From a bacterium (GTDB lineage: Bacteria > Hinthialibacterota > Hinthialibacteria > OLB16), in NCBI GenBank assembly GCA_022072055.1, contig JAJVIK010000007.1, positions 582,556 through 646,555 of the forward strand: 64,000 bases of DNA, read 5' to 3'. The translations under genes and the position numbers were made by a program. Below the pieces are notes generated by a model that saw only the letters and a list, made by a program, of their open reading frames with translations, was not told the origin of the DNA and searched no databases. Positions 17,772-24,582 of the stretch are shown here, piece after piece. Within the stretch, counting starts at the first letter, position 1, and every line of letters starts with the position of its first letter.

Positions 17772-18169
17772 GGCGGGTCTTCGCGGACACAGGGTACTTC
17801 CTCGCTCTCTTGAACCCACGTGATGCCCTGCATCGGGTGGCGTTGGACCTTGCGCAAGACCTCTCCTATCCATTACTGACAACGACCTGGGTCCTGACTG
17901 AGGTTGCCGACGCCTGCGCGAAACCTCCAAACCGTCAGAGGTTTACAACCTTCGTTGACAGGCTGCGAAGGGACCCGACGGCGACGGTTGTCGGCCTCGA
18001 TCAAGACCTGTTCGAGCAAGGCTTGGGCCTCTTCAGGAACCGTCCCGACAAGGAGTGGTCCCTCACCGACTGCATCTCGTTCGTCGTGATGGAACGGGAG
18101 GGTCTTACCGAGGCTTTCACCGGAGACCGGCATTTTGTTCAGGCCGGGTTCAACGCCCTCTTGGCCTGA
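17768..18169 (+). CDS. PIN domain toxin (VapC-like), copy 1
   Basis: A 133-residue PIN-domain endoribonuclease of the VapC type, which would cleave RNA when freed from its antitoxin. The four acidic positions expected for the active site are visible: D in VFADTGYF, E in TTWVLTEV, D in WSLTDCISF and D in FTGDRHF. The start overlaps the antitoxin stop (ATGA). The last 40 residues (RPDKEWSLTDCISFVVMERE onward) are nearly the same as in the other two toxins here. Confidence 0.9.
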   Translation: MRRVFADTGYFLALLNPRDALHRVALDLAQDLSYPLLTTTWVLTEVADACAKPPNRQRFTTFVDRLRRDPTATVVGLDQDLFEQGLGLFRNRPDKEWSLTDCISFVVMEREGLTEAFTGDRHFVQAGFNALLA

Positions 18170-18178
18170 CCCCCTCCG

Positions 18179-18208
18179 TTGCTTCCCCATCCCGAATTCC
18201 CTTAGAAT
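18179..18208 (+). promoter_or_regulatory. Predicted promoter of toxin-antitoxin copy 2
   Basis: TTGCTT at 18179-18184 and TAGAAT at 18203-18208 with an 18-bp spacer, 30 bp before the antitoxin ATG. The downstream leader (agagcggagagaaagaa) is identical to that of copy 3 and contains the ribosome binding site. Confidence 0.6.
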
Positions 18209-18238
18209 AACCCTGCGAGGAAGAGCGGAGAGAAAGAA

Positions 18239-18457
18239 ATGACCTATCGCGGCCATGTGGAGAACGGGGTGGTGGTGCTGGATGAAGGCGCCGAGCTGCC
18301 CGAAGGGGCGGTGGTGGAGGTGGATCTCCCTGAACCCGAAGATCAAGGAGAGAGCCTGCGTGAGCTCTTTATGCGCTTTTCCGGCGTGGTCAAGGGCTAC
18401 CCCTCCGACTTCTCGGAAAACCATGATCACTACATTCATGGGACTCCGAAGCGGTGA
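18239..18457 (+). CDS. Antitoxin of PIN toxin module, copy 2
   Basis: A 72-residue antitoxin with the same N-terminus as copy 1 (three base differences in the first 84 bp) and a different acidic C-terminus that ends FSENHDHYIHGTPKR. Its stop overlaps a GTG that begins the disrupted toxin. The antitoxin is intact although its toxin is broken, so it could act as a free antitoxin for the sister toxins if its C-terminus is compatible. Confidence 0.85.
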   Translation: MTYRGHVENGVVVLDEGAELPEGAVVEVDLPEPEDQGESLRELFMRFSGVVKGYPSDFSENHDHYIHGTPKR

Positions 18458-18990
18458 CAGCCGTTTTCGCGGACACGTTCTACTTTACAGCCCTACTGCT
18501 TAACAGTCCGTTGAAAATGTCATCCTGAACGTAAGTGAAGGATCTCAACCCGCCATGGAGCGCAACAAAACGTTGAGATTCCTCGCGGTCACTCGGAATG
18601 ACAGATATATGAGACGGACATATTCAACGGGCTGTTAAGGATGACGAATGGCACGAGAAAGCGGAGCGTGTCGGATCGTCTTTCAGGGGGCGGATAGTCA
18701 CCACCGACTGGGTTCTGACCGAGTTCATCAATGGTCTGGCCAAGGGGCCCCACCGAACGGTGGCGCTCAACTTTGTTCGCGCCCTGATGGCTAATCCGAA
18801 CGCGAAAGTTGTTCCAGCCAGCCGAGATCTTTTCGAGGAAGGCCTGAGCTTGTTCTCCCGTCGCCCCGACAAGGAGTGGTCCCTCACCGACTGCATCTCC
18901 TTCGTGGTGATGGAGCGGGAGGGGCTGACCGAGGCGCTCACCGGGGACCGGCATTTTGTTCAGGCGGGTTTCAAAGCCCTGCTGGGTTGA
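18454..18990 (+). pseudogene. PIN domain toxin copy 2, interrupted by a MITE
   Basis: The gene starts with GTG at 18454 (V-T-A-V-F-A-D-T-F-Y-F-T-A-L-L), and the reading is broken by the element at 18500-18638, where an in-frame TGA occurs at 18526. After the element the same frame resumes as KDDEWHEKAERV and runs to GDRHFVQAGFKALLG. Removing the element with one TTAA copy gives ALLLKDDEWH, which aligns exactly with ALLNPRDALH and ALLSKRDNLH in the sister toxins. All four catalytic acidic positions are still encoded, split across the insertion. Confidence 0.9.
18500..18638. mobile_element. 131-bp MITE with TTAA target duplication inside a toxin gene
   Basis: The element spans 18504-18634 and is flanked by TTAA at 18500-18503 and 18635-18638. 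Its ends are 18-bp inverted repeats, CAGTCCGTTGAAAATGTC at the left and the complement of CAGCCCGTTGAATATGTC at the right, matching at 16 of 18 positions. Inside lies an imperfect palindrome (atctcaac and gttgagat). No transposase is encoded. The TTAA specificity recalls IS1380-like and piggyBac-like elements, but the parent element is not identified. Confidence 0.88.
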
Positions 18991-18998
18991 CCGATCCG

Positions 18999-19028
18999 TT
19001 GCCTCCCCCTCCCGAATTCCCTTAGAAT
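18999..19028 (+). promoter_or_regulatory. Predicted promoter of toxin-antitoxin copy 3
   Basis: TTGCCT at 18999-19004 and TAGAAT at 19023-19028 are 18 bp apart, 30 bp before the antitoxin start. The spacer (ccccctcccgaattccct) is nearly the same as in copy 2. Confidence 0.6.
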
Positions 19029-19058
19029 GACCCTGTAATCAAGAGCGGAGAGAAAGAA

Positions 19059-19271
19059 ATGACCTATCGCGGCCATGTCGAAAACGGAGTGGTGGTGCTG
19101 GATGAGCCGGCGGAGCTGCCCGAAGGGGCGGTGGTGGAAGTGGATTTGCCACGGCCCCTTCCGAAAAAACCGGCCCAAGCAGTCCATCTCAAGTATGCGG
19201 GTTCTATCGAAGGTCTGCCCCCGGATTATTCGTTGAATTACAGACAATACCGCGCGAGCGCGAACGAATGA
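19059..19271 (+). CDS. Antitoxin of PIN toxin module, copy 3
   Basis: A 70-residue antitoxin with the conserved N-terminal domain (MTYRGHVENGVVVLDEPAEL, then PEGAVVEVDL). The C-terminal part is divergent and basic at the end (LPPDYSLNYRQYRASANE) and lacks the HDHYIHGTPK tail of copies 1 and 2. The stop overlaps the toxin ATG. The divergent tail suggests that this antitoxin is specific for its own toxin. Confidence 0.85.
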   Translation: MTYRGHVENGVVVLDEPAELPEGAVVEVDLPRPLPKKPAQAVHLKYAGSIEGLPPDYSLNYRQYRASANE

Positions 19272-19672
19272 GACGGGTGTTTGTGGACACCAATTACTAC
19301 TTGGCGCTCCTCTCAAAGCGGGACAACCTCCACAAAGCCGCTCTGGCCGAGGGCGGAGACCCTTCCATCGAATTTGTGACTACTGAATGGGTCCTGACCG
19401 AACTCATGGACGCCTTGAGCCAGGGCGCCGCCCGGAAAATCGCGGTGGGCTTCATCCAAGAGATCCGCGAGAGTGACAACGTGATCATCGAGTTTGCGAC
19501 CCACGGACTTTTTCAATCCGGACTTGACCTTTACATCGCGCGTCCCGACAAGGAGTGGTCCCTCACCGACTGCATTTCGTTCGTGGTGATGGAACGGGAG
19601 GGACTGGCCGACGCGCTTACCGGGGACCGCCACTTTGTCCAGGCCGGATTCAACGCCCTGCTGGCCGGATAG
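19268..19672 (+). CDS. PIN domain toxin (VapC-like), copy 3
   Basis: A 134-residue PIN-domain ribonuclease. Acidic catalytic positions are in VFVDTNYY, TEWVLTEL, SLTDCISF and LTGDRHF. It differs from copy 1 over the first 90 residues and is nearly identical over the last 40. It begins within the antitoxin stop codon, so both proteins are made from one message. Confidence 0.9.
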   Translation: MRRVFVDTNYYLALLSKRDNLHKAALAEGGDPSIEFVTTEWVLTELMDALSQGAARKIAVGFIQEIRESDNVIIEFATHGLFQSGLDLYIARPDKEWSLTDCISFVVMEREGLADALTGDRHFVQAGFNALLAG

Positions 19673-19783
19673 CCTCTCCATCCCCGGCTCACTGCTCTCC
19701 TCCCAAACCCAGTGACCTAGCCATGTCGCTGTGCTATCCTCTTACCGGTGTCGGGTTCCATCTCCTCCTCGAAGGAGGCTGCC

Positions 19784-21289
19784 ATGCTCCGGGTCCATCT
19801 GTCCGCGCCCCTCTTGCTCGTGCTTCTGTCCCTCTCCGGTTCGACCGAGGCGCGGACCCTCTCGGTGGGAACAGGCGGGGAGTTCGACACGCTCAGCGCG
19901 GCGGTTACGGCTTCGTCCACGGGTGATGTGATCGCGGTGGCTGAGGGGGTCTATGACGGGACCAGGGGGGAATCGTTTCCGATCCAGTTCACACACCCTA
20001 TTCGGATTACTGGACCTACTGAGAATGTCGACCATGCAATACTCAGAGGCGATGGACAGGGCTCGCTGATAATCGGGAGAAGTGTTGAAGGGATCGTGTT
20101 GGAACACTTGATGTTTGAAAATGGCTCAAGCGATATCGGCGGTGGCATGCGGTTTGAAAATGCTCATGTAACGGTTCATCGTTGTGGAATACGTTCGAAT
20201 GTCGCGGTGGAGTCTGGAGCAGGCCTATACGCTTTCAAGTCGCAAATCGTTTTGACTGAAAGCGAAGTCATTGGGAACCATTCAATCAGTGTAGATGGTG
20301 AAGCAATTGCTTTGTTCCAGTGTGAAGTGGTTGTTAAATCTTGTTCAATCACCGGGAATTGTTCATCCGGATTAGTCAACGTGTTTGGAAGTATAGTTCT
20401 TGAGGACACGACAATAGCTGAGAACTGCTTTGTTGGAGCTGATATAGGGTTTGTCACGGGTCCAAGTTCAGTGCAACGATGCCAGTTCGCAGGTAACGGC
20501 GAGCACGGGTGCAGTGTAACTGCTCCGCATTCAAGCGTACTTATTGCGCGATGTGAGTTTCGTGACAACGGGAACTTCCCAGATTATCCTTTTGTTACGG
20601 AAGGTGGAGGCCTGTATCTCGCGTCGGCGGAGAGGACCACGATAGAAAATTGTGTGGTTGCGAACAACGAGGCAACGGTAGGCGGTGGAGTTTTCATTGT
20701 TTTTGGAAGGGGTGAGATCGCCCACTGCACGTTTACTGGTAACACGGCTCGTTACGGAGGATCTATTCTATTCGAACGTGCGACAGGGTTTCGGGTTCGT
20801 AACTCGATAATTGAAGACTTCAGCGAGTATCCTATCGACCCTTTTACAGATGGATTTGTGAGCTACTCCGCAGTCTCCGGCGGTTATCCCGGGATTGGGA
20901 ATACTAGCTCCGACCCGCTCCTGAGGGGTGCAGAGAATGGCGACTTTCACCTCCTTCCCAACTCCCCTTGCATCGACAGCGCCTCGGTTGTCGGGCCAAT
21001 AGATGACTTTGCAGGAAATCCAAGGCCAGTAGACATTCCTGGTATCGAGCGCGAGGGGAACGGTGCCTTTGACATGGGGGCCTATGAGTTTCAGCTCTCA
21101 GACCTCCCCACCCCCACGCCATCGATCACCCCCACCCCAAGCGTGACTTCCAACCCAACGGAAACGGGAACGCCCACAGCGGCACCCACACCCACGTTCA
21201 ACACCGACATCAACCGCGATGGGCGCGTGGACGTTCTCGACCTCCTCATACTGACGGAAGATTTGGGGAAGGCCCCAGCGGGGCGCTGA
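19784..21289 (+). CDS. Secreted right-handed beta-helix protein with Pro/Thr linker and dockerin-like end
   Basis: A 501-residue exported protein. A signal peptide (about 1-24) precedes a DUF1565-like start (GTGGEFDTLSAAV and DVIAVAEGVYDG) and a long parallel beta-helix with repeating turns such as ENCVVANNEATVGGGVF and HCTFTGNTARYGGS. SSDPLLRG and NSPCIDSAS are typical of the end of such helices. A TPTPSITPTP linker follows, then DINRDGRVDVLDLLIL, a single dockerin-like calcium loop. GAAGGAGG lies just before ATG 19784. The region from about 20,000 to 20,900 is visibly richer in A and T than its neighbours, which suggests separate origin. Confidence 0.85.
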   Translation: MLRVHLSAPLLLVLLSLSGSTEARTLSVGTGGEFDTLSAAVTASSTGDVIAVAEGVYDGTRGESFPIQFTHPIRITGPTENVDHAILRGDGQGSLIIGRSVEGIVLEHLMFENGSSDIGGGMRFENAHVTVHRCGIRSNVAVESGAGLYAFKSQIVLTESEVIGNHSISVDGEAIALFQCEVVVKSCSITGNCSSGLVNVFGSIVLEDTTIAENCFVGADIGFVTGPSSVQRCQFAGNGEHGCSVTAPHSSVLIARCEFRDNGNFPDYPFVTEGGGLYLASAERTTIENCVVANNEATVGGGVFIVFGRGEIAHCTFTGNTARYGGSILFERATGFRVRNSIIEDFSEYPIDPFTDGFVSYSAVSGGYPGIGNTSSDPLLRGAENGDFHLLPNSPCIDSASVVGPIDDFAGNPRPVDIPGIEREGNGAFDMGAYEFQLSDLPTPTPSITPTPSVTSNPTETGTPTAAPTPTFNTDINRDGRVDVLDLLILTEDLGKAPAGR

Positions 21290-21299
21290 GGCGACGCGG

Positions 21300-22100
21300 T
21301 CAACCCAACCACCCGCGTACCATCGCCACCGGGTTCCAGCCGGTGATGAGCTGAATCCCTGTAAGAAACAGCAACGTGTAAACAATCCGACTGAAAACCA
21401 TCTCGTTCATCGCGCGGTTCATCCATACCCCAAGACCCACTCCCACCGGCACGAGCGGCATCAGGAAAAAGCTCATCTCCAGGTTCTCCTTGGGGAACAA
21501 CCCGAGCCACCAGTAGGGGACCAGCTTCATGGCATTGATCGCGGCGAACAGCCACACGGTGGTTCCCACGAACAGGCGACGGTCCAGGTGTTGCGGGAGC
21601 AGATACATCGCCACCGGCGGCCCCCCGGCATGCGCCAGCGCCGAGGTGAACCCCGCCGAACCCCCGAGCAGCCACCCATGCCACCCTTTGGGGTGATACC
21701 TTTCAAGCTCCTCCTGAATCCAGGCGCGTCCCACCTGATAGATCACAAACAAGATCGAGATCCAGCCGATCAACATCTTGAGGCTCTTCTCGGCCACTTC
21801 AGGCTTTCCTTGGAAATAGGCGATGGTGAGCGCGCCGAGCGCGATGCCGAGCGCCGAACCGGGCAGGAGCTCCTTGAGGCTCCGAACCGCGAAAACCCTC
21901 CGATAGAAATAGATCGACACCGCATCACAACCGCACAGCAGCGGCAGGAGGATCGCCGCCGCCTGAGTGGGGGACATGACCAGCGATAGCAGCGGGGTGG
22001 CGATCACTCCGATCCCCCCGGCGAATCCGGCCTTGGCGATGCCCACCAGGATCACGCAGAGACCGGACACGATCCAGGTCCAGAGATTGGCGGTGTCCAC
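21300..22100 (-). CDS. TauE/SafE family sulfite/sulfonate exporter
   Basis: A 266-residue inner-membrane protein with about eight hydrophobic segments. TauE motifs are GIAKAGFAGGIGVIATPLLSL near the N-terminus and the repeat GGSAGFTSALAHAGGPPVAMYLLPQ in the second half. The family exports sulfite, sulfonates or related anions. The start is a GTG at 22100; no ATG is available in this frame downstream of the previous gene's stop. It lies 38 bp downstream of the PEP-hydrolase-like gene and could be co-transcribed with it, but any link in function is unknown. Confidence 0.85.
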   Translation of the reverse strand: MDTANLWTWIVSGLCVILVGIAKAGFAGGIGVIATPLLSLVMSPTQAAAILLPLLCGCDAVSIYFYRRVFAVRSLKELLPGSALGIALGALTIAYFQGKPEVAEKSLKMLIGWISILFVIYQVGRAWIQEELERYHPKGWHGWLLGGSAGFTSALAHAGGPPVAMYLLPQHLDRRLFVGTTVWLFAAINAMKLVPYWWLGLFPKENLEMSFFLMPLVPVGVGLGVWMNRAMNEMVFSRIVYTLLFLTGIQLITGWNPVAMVRGWLG

Positions 22101-22138
22101 CGGAGGCGCGGCGCTTTCGGCTCGGATCGGCTGCCCGC

Positions 22139-22969
22139 TCAGCGGACACAGAGTCCGACAAATTTTTCGGTCTGTTCGCGGATCGCGCGTTCGGTCGGCA
22201 GACGCTCCATCGAGCTCGCGCCATAGAAGCCATCCACCGCCTTGCAGGTCTTGAGGATGAATTCGGCATCCTCCGGCTCCGCGATGGGACCGCCATGGCA
22301 GAGCATCAACACATCGGCGCGCGCCGACTTGGCGGCATCGCTGATCTCATCAATGATCGGGACACACTGTTCAAGGGTCCTTGCGGTGTGCGCGCCGATG
22401 GAGCCGGAGGTGGTGAGTCCCATGTGCGCCACCAGGATGTCGGCTCCGGCCCGGGCCATCTCGGCGGCATCGGCGGGGCTGAAGACATAGGGGGTGGTGA
22501 GGAGATCGAGGTCCCGCGCCAAGCGGATCATCTCCACCTCGCGGTCATAGCCCATGCGAGTCTCCTCCAGGTTGGCGCGGAAGCCCCCATCAATCAGCCC
22601 GACTGTCGGAAAGTTTTGAACCCCGGCGAATCCGGCATCCCGAACTTGGGGAAGGAAACGACTCATGATCCGCATCGGGTCGGTCCCGCACACCCCGGCA
22701 AGGACCGGGGTCTTCTTGACCACCGGGAGCACCTCGGAGGCCATCTCCATCACAATCGCGTTGGCGTCTCCATAGGGCATCAGTCCCGCGAGCGACCCAT
22801 GCCCGGCCATGCGGAAACGGCCGGAGTTGTAGATCACGATCAGGTCGATGCCGCCGGCCTCCTCGAATTTGGCGCTGATTCCGGTCCCGGCGCCACCGCC
22901 GATGATCGGGCGCCCCAAGGCGATCTTGGAGCGAAAGCGGGAGAGGATTTCCTCACGGGTTTCGGGCAT
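22139..22969 (-). CDS. Phosphoenolpyruvate-hydrolase-like TIM-barrel protein
   Basis: A 276-residue TIM-barrel protein of the PEP_hydrolase-type family. Motifs are [72 protein letters not shown] and a C-terminal [12 protein letters not shown]. An AAAGGAG site precedes ATG 22969. The next gene upstream on the same strand is a Tm-1-like protein. In fungi and some bacteria I recall these two domains occurring together or fused, so a common pathway is likely, but the reaction is not established. Confidence 0.8.
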   Translation of the reverse strand: MPETREEILSRFRSKIALGRPIIGGGAGTGISAKFEEAGGIDLIVIYNSGRFRMAGHGSLAGLMPYGDANAIVMEMASEVLPVVKKTPVLAGVCGTDPMRIMSRFLPQVRDAGFAGVQNFPTVGLIDGGFRANLEETRMGYDREVEMIRLARDLDLLTTPYVFSPADAAEMARAGADILVAHMGLTTSGSIGAHTARTLEQCVPIIDEISDAAKSARADVLMLCHGGPIAEPEDAEFILKTCKAVDGFYGASSMERLPTERAIREQTEKFVGLCVR

Positions 22970-23014
22970 TGGACAGGGCTCCTTTCTTTCCACCTATTGA
23001 ACCGCGGACTGCCT

Positions 23015-23120
23015 TGAACCACGGAAAGGTGGATTGCCAAGGGAAGGGCGCGGAAGGCGCTCGATCGGAGTCCTTGCTTTCCGCGGGCTTCCGCGCACTT
23101 CCGTGGTTTCCGTGGTTCAA
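23015..23120. repeat. Inverted repeat between the Tm-1-like and PEP-hydrolase-like genes
   Basis: The 14-bp arms ttgaaccacggaaa (23015-23028) and tttccgtggttcaa (23107-23120) are perfect complements separated by 78 bp. The right arm contains the stop codon of the Tm-1-like gene. Further cttccgtgg-type copies lie inside. The structure looks like a dispersed intergenic repeat, and no T-run typical of a terminator is present. Confidence 0.7.
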
Positions 23121-24343
23121 TGGTTTTCGCGCCGCATCATCTTCAAGAGCTCCTCCGCGCAGATGCGGGCGAACTCGGGATCATTGATATTGTGATCCAA
23201 TTCCACAACCGGGATGTCTCTCCGGAGATCCTCCTTGAGAGAGCCGAGCAACGCCTGATCCGCCTCCGGCCACCAGAAGGGTCCGCCCGGCGAGTCGATC
23301 ATCGAGAGCCCCTTGAGGGGAAACAGGACTGTGACCGGCCCCAGGCTCTGGTTCAGTTTTTCGGCGAGGATTCGTCCCAGCTCGCGGTTCTCCTCCACAT
23401 TCGTGCGCATGAGGGTCACATTGGGGTTGTGGGGATAGAACTTGCGCCCCTTGAACCTGTCCGGGACCGTTTCCGGAGCCCAGAAGTTGACCATGTCCAG
23501 GCATCCCGGGACCACCACGACGGGGATCCCGATTCTCGCGGCGGCCTCGAGGCGAGTGGGACCCGCGCTGAGCACCCCCCCGACCAGTTCGTCCGCCCAC
23601 TCCGTGGTGGTGATATCGAGCACGCCCGAAATAAGCCCGGCCTCAATCAGGCTCTCCATGGTTCTCCCGCCTGTTCCGGTTGCATGAAACACCAGGACCT
23701 CGTACCCGCGTTCTTCGAGGAAGCCTTTCGCGGCTTCCACACAGTTTGTGGTGTTGCCGAACATCGAGGCCACAATGAGCGGCTTGTCTTGTCCGAAAGG
23801 GACCTTGGCGGTGACCATCCCGCACACCGCGCCGGCGGCGCGCGCGAGAACCTCGCGGCTGATGCGGTTGATGCCGGAAATGTCCACAATGCTCGGGATC
23901 ATCACAATGTCCTTGACCCCGACATAAGGCGAGACATCGGTCCCCGCGAGGGTGGAGACCATGACCTTGGGGACCCCGATGGGGAGCATCCGCATCGCGG
24001 CGCAGGCCATGGCGGTTCCGCCCGAACCGCCCATCGCCATCACCCCCTGAAACCGTCCCTCGGCGTACAGCTTCGGAACCAGCGCCTCGGCCCCGCGAGT
24101 CATCGCCGCCACCGCCTCGCCCCGGTCGGCTTTGGAGACCAAGGCCGCCAGAGCCGCACCACCCGCCGCGGCCACCTCCTCGCGAGGGATGTTCGGCTCA
24201 AGTCCCGGCGCGCCGAGAATCCCGAGGTCGATGACCAGGGCGCCCAGCCCAGCGGCCTCGATGCACTCTTTCACGAAGCGGTATTCGGCGCCCTTGGTGT
24301 CCAGGGAGCCAAGGAGGGCAATGGTGGGGGGCATGGAATTCAT
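23117..24343 (-). CDS. Tm-1-like (UPF0261) ATP-binding protein
   Basis: A 408-residue protein of the Tm-1/UPF0261 family. Characteristic segments are IALLGSLDTKGAEYRFVKECI at the start, GVMAMGGSGGTAMACAAMRMLPIGVPKVMVST near residue 100, ISGINRISREVLARAAGAVCGM, VFHATGTGGRTME and the C-terminal DSPGGPFWWPEADQAL. The plant homologue Tm-1 inhibits tobamovirus replication; the bacterial role is unknown. The ATG at 24343 has GGAAGG just upstream. It pairs with the PEP-hydrolase-like gene downstream, from which it is separated by an inverted repeat. Confidence 0.88.
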   Translation of the reverse strand: MNSMPPTIALLGSLDTKGAEYRFVKECIEAAGLGALVIDLGILGAPGLEPNIPREEVAAAGGAALAALVSKADRGEAVAAMTRGAEALVPKLYAEGRFQGVMAMGGSGGTAMACAAMRMLPIGVPKVMVSTLAGTDVSPYVGVKDIVMIPSIVDISGINRISREVLARAAGAVCGMVTAKVPFGQDKPLIVASMFGNTTNCVEAAKGFLEERGYEVLVFHATGTGGRTMESLIEAGLISGVLDITTTEWADELVGGVLSAGPTRLEAAARIGIPVVVVPGCLDMVNFWAPETVPDRFKGRKFYPHNPNVTLMRTNVEENRELGRILAEKLNQSLGPVTVLFPLKGLSMIDSPGGPFWWPEADQALLGSLKEDLRRDIPVVELDHNINDPEFARICAEELLKMMRRENH

Positions 24344-24422
24344 TTACCTTCCGGCGAAACTGTTGCAGAGACAGGGTCTGATAGAATATTCCTCGTGCGC
24401 TCTGGGAGAAAGGGGACACCGA

Positions 24423-24500
24423 ATGGTTCGGGTCCGGAGAAAAGAAAGAGGGATCTTCAAATTGATTTCCTGCCTTTACAACGGGACGCAAACGCGCTAA
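24423..24500 (+). CDS. Possible 25-residue peptide upstream of the radical SAM operon
   Basis: A short frame of 25 codons (MVRVRRKERGIFKLISCLYN and five more residues). An AGGGG lies 7-8 nt before the ATG. It is on the same strand and 82 bp before the aminotransferase-radical SAM gene. Radical SAM/SPASM proteins often modify ribosomal peptides, so a precursor role is conceivable. Coding is unproven and the frame could be chance. Confidence 0.25.
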   Translation: MVRVRRKERGIFKLISCLYNGTQTR

Positions 24501-24582
24501 CGTTCCTAGAATCGTACGCGTCGGGAATGCCTGGAAATGGAGCAGGTCACCAGGCTCATCGGTTTGTAGGTGAGACCTTACG

